Assembly (NCBI GenBank): GCA_021442155.1
Contig: CM038228.1
Span: 11,263,179 to 11,327,178 of the forward strand
Reading direction: 5' to 3'
DNA from: Cymbidium sinense
Taxonomy: Eukaryota; Streptophyta; Magnoliopsida; Asparagales; Orchidaceae
DNA length: 64,000 nt
The first letter of the stretch is position 1, and each line of letters begins with the position of its first letter. The position numbers and the translations under genes are program-made. The notes under the pieces were generated by a model. That model was not told the DNA's origin, searched no databases, and saw only the letters and a program-made list of their open reading frames with translations. Shown here in pieces: positions 35,401 through 47,480 of the stretch.

Positions 35401-38131
35401 GTAATTGATTTGCCTCCCGACCTTTGTTCTAGACCAAGTTGATCCATTGTGAATTTGAATTTGATGCATTTTGACGTACTTAATTGCATGTATCATACAA
35501 TTTATCCTGCCGCACCATGCCCCCATAGTTTATTTTCTTTTTTGAGCTGAAACAAGTACTTAGATTTCCTATAGCATAACAATTCTTTGTAAAAGTGAAG
35601 ATAATTGCCTTACTCCCTGTGTTCGGTCTCTATAATCCGAAAAGGCAGCTGCCTCTTGTTGACGTTGATCTTCTGTATTAGTTTTTGAGTTTAGAAACAT
35701 TCATGTCACGTGGAATATCTTACATCTCACTGTTTATGGAGTGCAGGGAAATGACTCATCTTGCCTACGAGAATTCCTTTTACCCATTCTGTGTCAGGAT
35801 TCTCCATCTGGAAATACTGGTTTGCAAGTTAATAGTCTTTCTTTCTTCATTCACAGCCATCTAAATGTACATTATACAATTGTTCACTGTCATGATATGA
35901 TGCACATCATTTTCTTACCAAGCAAATTCTATCTTATTTTTATTTATTTTTTTCTTTTATTAACAGATGCTGGATAGGAACTGGGGTGCTGGTTGGAACC
36001 TTTTATCCTTGTTTCTTGCTACAAAACCATTTTCAAGGATAAGGTATTAAAACGGTCTGGGATGCGACTTCTTTTATGATAGTTCACATACGTATTTGTA
36101 TCTTTCTTATAGTATTTGGGCCATGTTGTAGGATATTATCATCTCTTTTATCTTTCCTGGTTGAAAATTTTAATCAAATTCATTAGTTATTGTTAGTTTT
36201 TGTTCTCCTTATTAAACGGCTACTAAATTTTAATGTTCCGCATTTTATTGCAGTTGTTTGGATGCATTAAGGCATCCATTTCTTTGTGGACCTAAATGGC
36301 GCATAGACCCATCTATGGATTTAATCAGGTGGGGATTAGGATCAACTGCTGTCCGAATGGCAGAAGATTATATCTATGGAAGGCATCAGGTATTTGCAAT
36401 CCTTAATATAGATATTTTGTTAGCTTGTTGTGTGCGGAATAAGATGGAAACCATTTTAGTATAATGCACAGTAGCGTAATTTTCTACCTCTGTTTCTCTT
36501 AGCTGCATTATCGTCTATATCTAAATCTCTTTCCATTATTTTGTGTTGCCTTCATAGTAAGCAAGAGGGTGATTCACTTTCAACCTTATGTTTGCTTAAT
36601 GGATCTTTTTTTTTGTGGGGCGGGATATGCAGGCATACATTTCTAATTTTTTGTTTCAATTTTCTAGCGCCGGAGGCTAGCTTATTTGATTGAACTGATG
36701 GAATTACTGAATCCCCATCCTAAGTTAAAGGTAACTCCCTTTTTGACTTTCCGTTTTTTTTTTTAGATTTTCTATGAATTTAATTACAAACTCACACCAG
36801 TACATATGAAATGCCTTAAAGTCTAAGCTTACCAACCAATAAGGTAAATTTGGGTTGCATACTTTTTGTCCCTTTCATGTTGTCTGTTTTTCTCCGGCAT
36901 TTTCTTGAAACAACAAACGAGATAGACTTTCCACGATTAACTTGCTGATTAAAATGGCCGTTAAGTTATTATAATGCAACTTATTCATAGGAGAAGACCT
37001 TTCAGATTTAGCATTCTCACTGCTCCAATTTTATGAGTCTGTTGGTTGAAACAAGCACTGATGCCTTGAACACCTGGGTTAATTATTTTATTTTCATGCA
37101 TTTTTTTCAAATTGAAACTATAATGTCTTTTTTTTTCCCTGATCAACCACCACTTCTTAAGCACGTATAGGCTTGCCAAGCAAATTCTGATGGTTTCCAA
37201 GTGCCATGCTGTTGAACTAGTAGTTTGCATTTGAGAAGTTTAGCTGACACAAGAGTTATCTGTGGCTGTCTCAAGTTCTCCATCATCAAAGTTCCTTCCT
37301 TTGCTCTTCTTTCTTAAACCTGCTTATGGGAGCTCACTGAGCAGCTCAAGGATATTTCTCCTCCTCTGTATTTAACTGTGCATTATCCTAGTCTTTTGCA
37401 ATAGTATTCTTTTATATAACTGCTTCATCTATGAATGCCTTTTATGCTAACTAATCTATGTTCCTCCCTCACTTCATCTGATTTATAATATGTAGAACTG
37501 GATGGATCTTCTCCATGGCCGATGGCGCCTGTTATACTGCACAGGAAGACACTTGGGCCTAACCCTTCGCCAACCATCCCACCGAGCCATCATCGACGGC
37601 GCCTACCTCACTTTTACAAACAAAAACGACTCCGACGAGCCCTCTCTTCTTCTTTCTTCTGACATAACCTTCAAGGTCATGCCCATCTCTTCATGGCCTC
37701 ACGATAAATCCGGCATGCCCGGTCGCTTGCTTGTCGAGTCTGGAGCCAGAATAACATCAGGTCAAAGGCTGTACCTCAGAGAAGAAGATGGTGCAATGCC
37801 GAGGAGCCAGTTCAGCTCTCAGGAATCCGTTTCGTCGGTTCTGCTGAGCAAGAAATGGAAGGGAGTGGGGTCTGTTAAGGAGCTTCCTTACAGTCTCCCA
37901 GCCGCAAAACTGCTCCAAGGTGAGATTGATGTGTCAATGAAGCTGGAGCAATCATCATCAAGCGTTGGTGACGCTCAAACTGTGCTCAACGAGGTTAGAA
38001 CTCAGATCCCACCTGAAATGTTTGATATTTCTAAGCTTGTTTGTGGTACCTATATTGACTCGAGGTTGTTGGTCTTGCGTGGAGTTAACGGTTCTGCTTT
38101 ACTGTTCACGAGATCGTGTGGTTTAAATTAG
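29478..38131 (+). CDS. PAP14: PAP14/ORG1-type chloroplast pseudokinase-fibrillin protein, 13 exons, frame breaks in exons 5 and 7
   Basis: Matches Arabidopsis PAP14 (ORG1, At5g53450): N-terminal kinase-like domain plus C-terminal PAP/fibrillin domain, which binds plastid lipids. Exons by GT/AG borders and colinear homology: 29478-29678, 29757-29799, about 29890-29955, 30046-30162, 30540-30719, 30816-30902, 34822-34920, 35045-35132, 35747-35827, 35967-36043, 36254-36389, 36668-36730, 37496-38131. Key blocks: [15 protein letters not shown] (exon 3), [13 protein letters not shown] (4), [18 protein letters not shown] (6), [14 protein letters not shown] (11), [21 protein letters not shown] and [24 protein letters not shown] (13). 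The catalytic loop reads HTELRLEN where active kinases have HRDxKxxN, so it is probably a pseudokinase. Exon 1 is S/R-rich, fitting a transit peptide. Phases agree at nearly all junctions, but about three bases are missing in exon 5 and two in exon 7, and exon 3 lacks an AG acceptor. About 625 residues if intact. Identity is firm; whether it is a pseudogene or has sequence errors is open. Confidence 0.9.
32137..32147. repeat. Left target-site duplication of the intronic LINE
   Basis: CTTATGAATAT (11 bp) is repeated at 33034-33044. Confidence 0.75.
32148..33033 (-). mobile_element. 5'-truncated RTE LINE in intron 6 of the PAP14-like gene
   Basis: On the minus strand this 886-bp copy runs from the RT region (about 33030, GGATTACATCAAGGATCAGC) through the MLF(V)DDI block, the [25 protein letters not shown] block (about 32710-32625), GFTLRDIM at about 32465-32445, and the 3' end CCCACCTAGTGGGATTAAGG with a (GTT)n tail at 32148-32160. 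An 11-bp target duplication borders it. It lies antisense to the host gene, within an intron, so it need not harm the protein. Confidence 0.85.
33045..34560 (+). mobile_element. Old, decayed LINE reverse-transcriptase relic in intron 6
   Basis: In shifting + strand frames RT blocks can be followed: [20 protein letters not shown] (about 33695-33760; family IFKNKGDxQxCxNYRGIKLM), [18 protein letters not shown] (about 33820-33880; family NQFGFMPGRS), YLEMAYDH (about 33940; family DLEKAYD) and VPCYMFF (about 34100; family WCMLFADD). It is much more diverged than the other LINEs here and no tail or target duplication was found, so its ends are approximate. Confidence 0.6.
34625..34651. repeat. (AT)n microsatellite in intron 6
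   Basis: An uninterrupted AT dinucleotide run of about 27 bp in the PAP14-like intron, upstream of exon 7. Confidence 0.8.
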
Positions 38132-39269
38132 ATGTATATTTGTTATTTATTGTATATTAGATTTTCCATTCGTTGATTGACTGATTGTATTCTTCTTTCA
38201 CTTGCTTCAATGCTTTTGACAATTGTATGCTATAAGTTTAAATATAATTAAATTGATTAGTAGATGTAAAATTATAATTAACAAATCGTTCTTATAATAT
38301 CAAAAAAGGTTTTTTTATATATTTTTTTAAATTTATTTTGTTGATTGTTATTATTCATGAAATATGTTTCCATGGCATTTATTGTGATTTTTAGTTTTTT
38401 TTTTTTTATAAATTGAAGGTAAAATTATTTTGATAAATTTAAAAATCATTTATTTTTAAAAGCTGTTATAATATTAACTTAATGATTTAATGTATTTGAA
38501 ATATTATTTATATGAGAGTTTTAAATTGTATAAATGTTTTAAGTTGGAAGGACAAGTTATTGATATGGTCATTGCCTTCTGGTTAAATGCATCTGTGGTG
38601 CATTCCTTGTGATTTACTGTTAATTATTTATATGTTTATATAATTTTTTATCTATCATATATATTTTTATCATCTTTGATAAATTTTAATTAATAGGGAC
38701 ATTTATAATAAATGGCAAAAATATATTCATTCTCCTACAACTTAAATAAATGTGCAAATTCTTTTATATATTTAAGAGTTAAATATTCTTCAAATCTATT
38801 AAAGTCAACTCCCCTCTTAAATCTTGAGGTTCAGAGGACATTTGGAATTACTTTTTATTTTTTATTTTTATTTTAAATAAAATATATTTTATAGTGCTAA
38901 TTATTTTTTTTTTTAAAATATACAAAATATTTAGAAGTTATTTTGAGTACTTTACAAAATAAGATAATTTATTTTAAAAAATAAATAAATAATACCTAAA
39001 AATATATTTTTAGAAATAATATAAAATAAAAAAAGATCTCAATTAGGCCCTTATTTGATATTTAAGATATTAACTTATATTGATATGTTATTGAAAAAAT
39101 AGCTATAAGATCTTCAACCCAAGTTTTCTCTCTTTTGTCTATTTCTATCTCTCCCTCAAATCTCCGTAAGGCTAAAGGAGTTAAGGGCATTGATATGTTA
39201 TTGAAAAGTTCATTTTTTAAGCATAAATCTTGATATGGGTATGGTTGAATATCTCTTAGAATCAAAATC
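38132..39269. other. 3' flank and AT-rich intergenic DNA
   Basis: Directly after the PAP14-like stop is a T-rich 3' UTR-like stretch with TTATTTATTGTATATT. No exact poly(A) site can be called. Beyond it the DNA is very AT-rich with no gene or clear element. Confidence 0.5.
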
Positions 39270-40420
39270 ATGATCTTTCAAACTCTTTTTTGCTATCAAT
39301 ATAGTCAAGTTAATCATTTTGATGAGGCTAATTCGATGACGTCAAAAGCAACCTGATCCGAGTCCCGATTAATCCAAATCAAGCATTTATAATATAATTA
39401 AAAATTTTGTGGTATCATTTAGATATCTAAATAGCTTTCAAAAATGGCATGCTTATAATCAAATTGAGCATCTCAATGAGAGAAATTAAATGAGCCTAAG
39501 ATCAATTGATGCTGACTTCATTTGGACACTCAAATGCCTAGAATATAACTTATGATAAAGGAAATCATTATGAGTTATTCGATGAAGTGGTTTGGATTTT
39601 GTTAATATATATAAGGAATGTCACTCTCAAATTTATAAATAGGTCATCATTCTTCACATGAAGGGACTTAAGCTAGAAATAGGAGAAAGCTCTAACGGTT
39701 GAAAAATCCAAAAGCATCACCGACCAACTACCATCTCTGCCTCGATGCTGCACCGCCATCCAGCCATCCTCTATTGTCATGTCATCACCACTAACTCGCT
39801 TATTCAAGATCGCCTCATCGTTTTAACCATCGCCACCGCCACGAACCACCACTTGCCGCCGCTACCATCAAACCGTTGTCGGCCATCGCCGCTAACATCG
39901 CTAAACCACTATCGACACCTAAAAGCGTGGCTGCCACCTTCCAATCGGTGTTTGATCGCCATTACCACCGCTTAAATCACCTAATAAGGCCGCCGCTAAT
40001 AACGCTATCGAATCATTGCCCGACCACCGCTATCATTGCTACCATTTCTGCCTTTATCAAATTATCAGAGTGATATCAATCCAACCATTCGCCAAATCAT
40101 TATATCAGCCAACCAACATCGTAAAGCGCCACCTAACTATCGTCATTGATCCACCTATCTACACACTCATTGTCACCATACCACCATTATCCAACCATGG
40201 CCATATTGACATTATCATCACCTTTTCACCACTACATATGGCCTTTCGCTCACCACCTTCAGATCATTGTCCGGCCACTATCATTGAACTCTTCTCAACT
40301 AGCTTCATTGGGATAAGCTGCTCACAGCTAGTTTACCATCCAACCATCGTGAATCATTGGCCAACTATTGTCTTAATTATACGCTACGACTACACCATCA
40401 ACATCAGATGATCATACATT
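39270..40420 (+). repeat. Diverged LTR-like unit of the 39-47 kb family, + orientation
   Basis: The block 39470-39700 follows the LTR at 46208-46985 in the same order: ACTTCATTTG..CACTCAAATG, ATCATTATGAGTTATTCGATGAAGTGG, CTCTCAAATTTATAAATAGG and GAAAGCTCTAA. The TATAAATA word would be the LTR promoter. From 39710 to 40400 it becomes CCACC/CATCG-rich, as the later part of the LTR does. It is much more diverged than the other copies and the ends are uncertain. Confidence 0.45.
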
Positions 40421-40479
40421 CGATGCACGCTGTTAACTTACATTGTCACCATATGGTCGATGTCCCATTGATACACCAT

Positions 40480-41215
40480 CATATAAAGCCGCTCGCTGGC
40501 TCGCTATCAATTACATTGGGTGGTGGGCGAACGGAGACGGCGGTCGATCGGCTGCGGTCCGACGCCTGGTAGCAATTACCGGTAGCGCGGATGACCGACG
40601 ATGGGTGACCGGCAAAAAATTGCCGATGGTCCGCGAGTAATGGGCGGCCATGTTGGCGGCCGACGGGTGGTCGAAGAATCGGAAGCGATGGCCCAGCGTC
40701 AGAATGGTGATGACCGGCGACGATGGTGGTGACCGGCGAGATGCCATAGGCAGCATAAAGGACCGAGCAAGCCAGCATAAGATGGTGGCAGCCGACGCAG
40801 TGGTCGGCTGACAATGGCCGGCAGCGACCGCATATGATGTCAGCCATTCAGCGCATCGACGTTGAAGTCGGCGCGATGACCGGCGACGATGTGGTGACCG
40901 CGGTGCCGCACGGCGATAGGATGCATAACGGACCTGCTGGTGGTTGGCGGCACGGTGGTCGGCAATGCGAACCGGCAGTAGCGACGCGGCGACCGGCGCC
41001 TGAATGGCGGGTGATCGGCGAACGGCAGAAGCAGTAATCGCATGCGCCAGAATGCGGGATGACCGCATGATGGTGGTGATTGGCGAGATTGCCGATGGTC
41101 AGGACCGACGATAATGGCGCTGACCGATACAATGGTGGCGTGGTCCGCAATGAATCGGCGACGTATGGTGGCGACCGCGGGTTTATGGTGACCTACATGT
41201 AGCGAAGGCCGACGG
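40480..41215. repeat. GC-rich CCGGCGA/TGGTGG repeat patch in the LTR cluster
   Basis: Short words such as GTGACCGGCGA, GATGGTGG, CGGCGACGATG and GTCGGC recur many times. The reverse complement of this patch resembles 44815-45000 (CGCCGGTCACC, GCCGACCATCG). Up to five overlapping frames on both strands are open here (for example 40511-41068 minus and 40834-41037 plus), as expected for stop-poor GC-rich repeats. None resembles a known protein, so I do not call a gene. Confidence 0.6.
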
Positions 41216-41229
41216 GGTGGTCGAATGGT

Positions 41230-42850
41230 ATGGGATGACCACGATGAGGATTTTACCTATCCGAGGATGTTTGAAGTGTTACCCGACATTAACCTGTGGA
41301 AGAGGTGGAATTGACCCATTGAGATTTGGTGTCGAGGACGCGAATATGGAAGAAGATGTTGAATCAGATCCCGAGATTTTGACCTATCGGTTGTTTGCCG
41401 TAGTCTGCCGATGACGTTAACTGTGTGGAAGAGGGAATTGAAATCCACGAGGATTTTGACCCATCCGGTTGTTTGTCGAGTTACCCGGCGACGTTAACCT
41501 GTAGAGGTTGTGGGAAGTTCACCACGACCTTTATCCAGGTTGTTTATCAGTCTTGCTCGATGACGTTAACCTTTATGGAAGAGGTTGAATTGAATCCGCT
41601 GAGGATTTTTGACCTATCCGAGGTTGTTTGCCAGAGTCTTTGCTCGATGACGTTAACCTGTGTGGAAGAGGTGGAATTGAATCGAGATTTTGACCCATCG
41701 AGGTTGTTTGTCGAGTGTTGACGTTATCGGGAAGAGTGAATTGAATCCTGGCGATTTTTACCTATCCGAGGTTGTTGCAAGTCTTTGCTGATGTTAACCC
41801 GTGTGGATGAGGTTGAATTGAATCGATGAATTTTGACCCATCGACGTTTGTCGGTATGTCGATGACGCGTTAACTGTGGAAGAGAGGTCGAAGTCCACCA
41901 AGGACCTTTGACCTATCTAGGTTGTTTGTCGAGTCTTAACGCGTTAACTGGAAAGAGGTTAAATTGAATCCGAGAATTTTGACCCATCTCGAGGTTGTTT
42001 GCGAGTCTCGATGACGCAACCTGTGGAAGAGGTTGAATTGAATGATGAGGATTTTGACCCATCCGAGGTTGTTTGTCGAGTGTTACTGACGGCGTTAACC
42101 CGTGGAAGAGGTGGAAGTCCACCAAGGACCTTTTGACCTATCTAGGTTGTTTGTCGAGTCTTTGCTCGACGTTAACCTATGGAAGAGTTGAATCCGGAAT
42201 TTTATCGAGGTTATGAAGTTTTGCTCGCTTAACGCGTGGAAATTGAATCGAGGATTTTGACCATCCAGGTTGTTTGTCGAATCTTTGCTCGACGCGTTAA
42301 CCGTATGGAAGAGGTTGAATTGAATCCGAGATTTTGACCCATCCGAGATTGTTTGTCGAGTCTTTGCTGACGCTAACTGTATGGAAGAGTTGAATTGAAC
42401 TAGGATTTTGACCTATCCGGGTTGTTGCGCGAAGTTCGCCGATGTCGCTTAACCGTGGAAGAGGTTGAATTGAACCCCGAGGATTTTGACCCATCCGAGG
42501 TTGTTTGTCAGAGTGTTACCGGATGACGTTAACCTGTGTGGAAGAGGTCGTGGGAAATCCACCAAGGACCTTTTAAAGTCAGAGTCTTTTCTCGATGACG
42601 TTAACCTGTGTGGAAGAGGTCGTGGGAAGTCCACCAAGGACCTTCTGACCCATCCTAGGTTGTTTGTCTGCTCGATGACGTTAACTTGTGTGGAAGAGGT
42701 CGTAGGAAGTCCACCAGACCCATCCCAGGTTGTTTGTCGGTGTGATGACAACCCATATAAAGGAAGTCCACCAAGGACTTTGACTATCCTAGGTTGTTTG
42801 TCAGAGTCTTTGCTTGATGACATTAACCTGTATGGAAGAGGTTGAATCAA
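41230..42850. repeat. Tandem array of about 20 diverged units, about 75-85 bp each
   Basis: The unit reads, in pieces, ATTTTGACCCATCCGAGGTTG, TTTGTCGAGTCTTTGCTCGA, TGACGTTAACCTGTGTGGAA, GAGGTTGAATTGAATCC. From about 42540 a variant carrying GTGGGAAGTCCACCAAGGACC replaces the last piece. Units differ mainly by small deletions around CAGAG/CGAG and CTGTG/CGTG. The frames at 41425-41721, 42449-42850 and 42486-42845 are by-products of the repeats. The array lies in what would be the interior of a minus-strand LTR element whose LTR is at 43195-43899. Confidence 0.85.
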
Positions 42851-43194
42851 AACATCCGTTTGTGGTTGTAACCAAAGTTACTTCTTAACATTGGTCTTGT
42901 TTTTCCATGAGTATGATTGGAAAATCATAATTTGCAAAACTATATCTCTTCTCAATGTTAAAATATCCTCCAACTTTGACTTGCTTCTTGAGATGGTAAT
43001 CGATTAGATGCTTAACATGGGTGATCTTCCGAGATTAAGAGTTGCGCCGGTTAACTGAAGAACGAATGAATCTTCATTCTTCGCTCCTTAAAAGCTTGAA
43101 ATGCTCCACCTCGATGGTGGTTTTGATCTTGTTGGAAAACTTGGTCGCCATACAAGATGAAATAATGGGAATCAACTTCACATACGCCAAGCTA
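42851..43194 (-). mobile_element. Start of the internal region of a minus-strand LTR element
   Basis: Reading the minus strand away from the LTR, an ATG at about 43151 opens MATKFSNKIKTTIEVEHF, and the piece 43020-42860 reads LIDYHLKKQVKVGG.YFNIEKR. An early MATKF start just inside an LTR is reminiscent of Copia gag proteins, but the frame breaks soon and the match is weak. No primer binding site was identified. Confidence 0.4.
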
Positions 43195-43899
43195 TGCGTA
43201 GAGAACCAGGTAGAGTAAAAGTTTTCTCCTTAGCTTGTGAAATCCAAAGACACAACGGTATAAAAGTGTGAACAATAAAACTCGGAATTTTACGTGAAAA
43301 ATCTGAAAAACCACGAGGCCCAGCCCAAGAAAAGCTTTCACATGTAGTAAGATCTTCCCGATACCGGGATTACGTATATGAGAAATGACAGCCATAATAA
43401 TTAAATATTGACGACGTGACGACGATAATGCGGTGATGATAACCGATAACAAATATCGACAACGGCGGGATCAATCTGGCCACGGCGTTGACGACCGTCA
43501 GTGGCACGATTGTGCTTGGAGGATCTTTAGAGCCTCTCCTCTCTTGTTTGGCCTCCCTTCTCCTTCACTTGGCCTCCTTCATATGAGGAATGAGGCTATA
43601 GGATCGGAGGTGTGCCTCTCAGAATACATTAAAACCCGTACCACTCCACTTCATCTGACGGCTCGAAATGATCCCCTTGATCATATGATGTATTTTGTGC
43701 ATTTGAATACTCAAATGAAGTTTGTAAGATCTTGTTGGAACCTCGTCGAGACGCTCGATTTGACTATAGACACTCATATTTGAGAGCTTTTAGGAATTTA
43801 ACGATGTCTCAAAGTTTTAATGATATTTTAAGTCGTACCACCAGGTTCAATTCGATTAGCTGCTGCATCAAGATTCGTCCATTAGAGAATTTTCGGTCA
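43195..43899 (-). repeat. LTR-like unit, minus orientation
   Basis: The reverse complement starts TGACCGAAAATTCTCTAATG and follows 46208-46985 almost throughout: GACGAATCTTGATGCA, CTCAAATATGAGTGTCTATA, TCAAATCGAGCGTCTCGACG, ATCATATGATCAAGGGGATC, a leader region with CTCATTCCTCATATG, TAATCCCGGTATCGGGAAG, TTTTTCACGTAAAATTCCGA and GGTTCTCTAC near the end. The last words (freestanding TTTTCACGTAAAA and TTATTGTTCACAC) are typical of Copia LTR 3' parts. The frame at 43433-43783 is on the opposite strand within it and is not a gene. Confidence 0.75.
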
Positions 43900-44563
<664 letters not shown>

Positions 44564-44799
44564 GAACTTTATAATTAAAATCAAAGAATTTATGTAGTTA
44601 AAATTATGGCTATTGTGTGCATCGGTGCATGAACATTTGCGGTCGTAGAAAAAATGTGTTTAACCTCTTAGTTTTGTATGAAGATCTAGCCCACAGATAG
44701 ATAAAAGAAAAGTTGTAAGAGACATAAGAGTTTATGAGGCTTGACCTAGTTGAAATGGTTTCAATAATATATATCAACGATTATAAATAATATCCTTCC

Positions 44800-45120
44800 T
44801 CATAGCTAACCTTCATCGCCGACTACAGTCGCCGGTCACAACCGCCGACTATCGCCGGCCATCTCCGCCGGTCACCACTATCGTCGCCGGTCACCGCCGC
44901 CGACCATCGCCGACAATCTTCGCCGGTCATCATCGCTCATCTCGCGAATCGATGTTGCCGTAAAGTTGTCGATCAGCTCATGGCCGCCGCATTATAACTA
45001 CTCATATCTTCGCACTTACTTATCGTGCGGTCACGCGCGACCATCGCTGTAATCTTCGCGCCACCACTATCACGTCAATCATTATCGCCACCACCATTGA
45101 GCATCGCCCCGGTTTTCGTT
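44800..45120 (+). repeat. GC-rich CGCCGGTCACC repeat patch
   Basis: CGCCGGTCACC, GCCGACCATCG and CATCGCCG recur many times. This is the opposite-strand equivalent of the patch at 40480-41215. No protein family was recognised in the open frames. Confidence 0.6.
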
Positions 45121-45475
45121 ATCATCGCCGATGATCGCCTTCGAACCCGGTCGGTCCAACGAGGTCAGTTAACACCTCTTTCGAGGGAAATGAGCCTCAG
45201 TGAACTACGGGTCTTGATCGCCCAAACTCCGGTCCGACAAGGGGCCAACGCCTTTCGAGGGAAAATGAGCCTCGCCAGATGAATACGGTCTTGATCGCTT
45301 CCAAACCCGGCCGGTCCGACAAGGCGCCAACGCCTCTTCGAGGGAAAACGAGCTCCAGATGAACTACGGTTCTTGATCGCCTCCAAACCCGGTGGTCCAA
45401 GGCGATCCAACGCCTCTTCGAGGGAAAACCGAGCTCTGTGATGAACTACGGGCCTTGACCTCCTCCAAACGACTA
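45120..45475 (+). repeat. Tandem repeat, about 80-85 bp x 4
   Basis: The unit contains GGTCTTGATCGCCTCCAAAC, CCGGTCCGACAAGGCGCCAA, CGCCTCTTCGAGGGAAAACG and AGCTCCAGATGAACTACGG, repeated about four times. Units differ by small indels near CAG, CGG and GAG words. The minus-strand frames at 45165-45410 and 45197-45400 are repeat by-products. Confidence 0.8.
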
Positions 45476-45539
45476 TCTCTCAAGAAGAAGAGAAGGTGCC
45501 TTCTCCTCGCCCCTTCTAGGGCAAAAGGGTAAAACCACC

Positions 45540-46125
45540 AAAAGCTTGAAACCGCTCAAACCGCTAAAATCATTATTCGTTCGGATGCCCGCCCACAGCA
45601 GGCCATACCCGCTTGCGCGCTACGCCAGAACACATTTATCGAAGCCTAACCGCCTCTCATGGCCAGAATCAGCTCATTTGGTCAGAACTGCTTCCGCCTG
45701 CCTTCAGATCGTGGTGCCAGAACTCCAGGGTGAAAATCGCCTGAACATATTCATGGCGCACCGCGCCATGGCTCGCAGAACCCGCCCAGCCTGCTTCCGT
45801 CATTCACAATACCACTCCGCTTCCTCAGTTTCAGTATGACGATCTTCCCGCCATCATCACTGGTTCATGCGGCCCGGCGACTGTGATCCCGTCAGGATAC
45901 TACCGCCGAAGTCAGTTCCTGAACCCGCCGAGGTCCACTATCGCGCTGCCGCTCCATTCAGGAAGGCTGCGCCGCGCCGCATATGGCGGCCATACCACGA
46001 ATATGCCGCTACGAGCCCGTCTGATGCCTCAGAATCTCGAATTTACTCATACACACATTTGCGGCCCTACATCGAGAGTCATAATATCTGTGAAGATCTG
46101 TTTTCAAAATGTGGTTAATGCTTTG
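45540..46125 (+). CDS. Unidentified GC-rich open stretch inside the LTR cluster, frameshifted
   Basis: Two successive open frames (45546-45839, then 45883-46131 or 45867-46118) cover about 580 bp with coding-like composition very unlike the AT-rich flanks. The first ends with AMARRTRPACFRHSQYH. The second, reached by a shift near 45810-45840, reads QFQYDDLPAIITGSCGP, then YYRRSQFLNPPRST and LRRAAYGGHTTN. It is rich in R, P, H and S, which would suit a gag-type or nucleic-acid-binding protein, but I recognise no domain. It lies about 80 bases before the LTR at 46208, so it could be the 3' end of an element's coding region or a captured gene fragment. Confidence 0.35.
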
Positions 46126-46207
46126 CATTAAAGAATTTGTTATTTTGAAGATTTTGGCTCATATTTTTGATGATTGAGATAATATCATCCAAAATAGGAG
46201 GCCGATA

Positions 46208-46985
46208 TGACAAAATTCCTCTCTACGAAGACGAATCTTGATGCAAAGCGTAATCAATTGAAAGCGAGATCAAGCACTTAAAAATATCATTGGAAACTTT
46301 GAGACATCGGTTAAATTCTAAAAGCTCTCAAATATGGAGTGTCTATAGTCAAATCGAGCGTCTCGACGAGCCGGTTCCAACAAGCCAAAGATCTTATAAT
46401 TTCGACTTCATTTGAGTATTCAAATGTACAAAATACATCATATGATCAAGGGGATCATTTTGAGTCGTCCAGATGAAGTGGGAGTGCGGGTTTTGCATGT
46501 ATTTGAGACGCCACTCCTCAATCTATAAATACCTCATTCCTATGAAGGAAGGTCAAGTGAAGGAGAAGGGAGGTCAAGCAAGAGAGAGAGAGCTCTAAAG
46601 ATCCTCCAAGCACAATCGTACTCGGCGTCGTCGACCACCGCCACGGCCGTCGCCGCATTGATTCTCGATTGTCGACCATTATTCTTTGGTCATCATCACC
46701 ACCACTATCATCGTCAACATCGTCAACATTATTACTTAGCAATTTGTTGTCCATTTCTCATATACAATTCTGTAATCCCGGTATCGGGAAGATCTTGTAC
46801 TCTAAAATAGATATATAGTGAAAGCTTTTTACTGGGCTAGGCCTCATGATTTTTCCCTCTTTCCGAGGTTTTTCATGTAAAAATTCTGGAGTTTTATTGT
46901 TCACACTTTTTATACATGTGTGTGTCTTTGAATTTCACATGAAGCTAAACTTTACTCTATCTGCTTGGTTCTCTAGCATGCAACA
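46208..46985 (+). repeat. LTR-like unit, + orientation, best preserved
   Basis: Starts TGACAAAATTCCTCTC after a purine-rich CAAAATAGGAGGC that could be a polypurine tract. It holds CTATAAATACCTCATTCC (TATA box, about 46530), an (AG)n patch, a CCACCGCCACGGCCGTCG patch, TAATCCCGGTATCGGGAAG, TTTTTCATGTAAAAATTCTG, TTTATTGTTCACAC and GGTTCTCTAGCATGCA near the end. The promoter, leader and 3' words in this order are typical of a plant Copia-type LTR. Relatives: 43195-43899 and 51515-52231 (both minus) and 39270-40420 (plus, old). Confidence 0.75.
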
Positions 46986-47054
46986 ATCCTAAACTTCCAA
47001 AAAAAAAATAATAAGTCGATTAAAAAATATCTTATTTGTACACAAATAATGCTC

Positions 47055-47200
<146 letters not shown>

Positions 47201-47261
47201 CTCTTACATGTTAAGCACTTAGCAATCTAACTGCTAGCCTCACTTGAAAGTTCTCTCTCTC

Positions 47262-47480
47262 CGTTGAAAAAGGTAATTAATTATAGGTGCTTGCGTTTAT
47301 AGGAAATCTGAAACCAGATCTAATGTCCTCACAAGAGGAGGGCGAAATCTCTTAGTAGTGTTTTATCTACAAATATAACTGTCTTCTGAAAGTTTGACTA
47401 GACAAATTAAAACTCTCTTCATCAAAAGATCGGGAATAAATTTTTAGAGCCCGCATGATGATTTCATTATTCATTGATAT
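47262..47480 (-). repeat. Dispersed repeat, inverted copy of 200-425
   Basis: See the copy at 200-425; shared words are GGTAATTAATTATAGGTGCT, TCCTCACAAGAGGA, GAAATCTCTTAGT and CTTCTGAAAG. Confidence 0.55.

Noticed and set aside
40357..41150. Many long overlapping frames on both strands (up to 185 codons)
   Set aside because: GC-rich repeated words leave few stops in any frame. No frame has a recognised domain and the composition is the same in all of them.
41257..42850. Repeated-peptide frames, and the idea of a CRISPR-like array
   Set aside because: The units are tandem without unique spacers, vary in length, and this is plant nuclear DNA. The frames come from the repeat itself.
45540..46130. 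Bacterial contamination or an integrated viral gene
   Set aside because: The GC content suggested it, but the stretch is embedded between plant repeats, is frameshifted, has no ribosome-binding context and matches no viral or bacterial protein I recognise.
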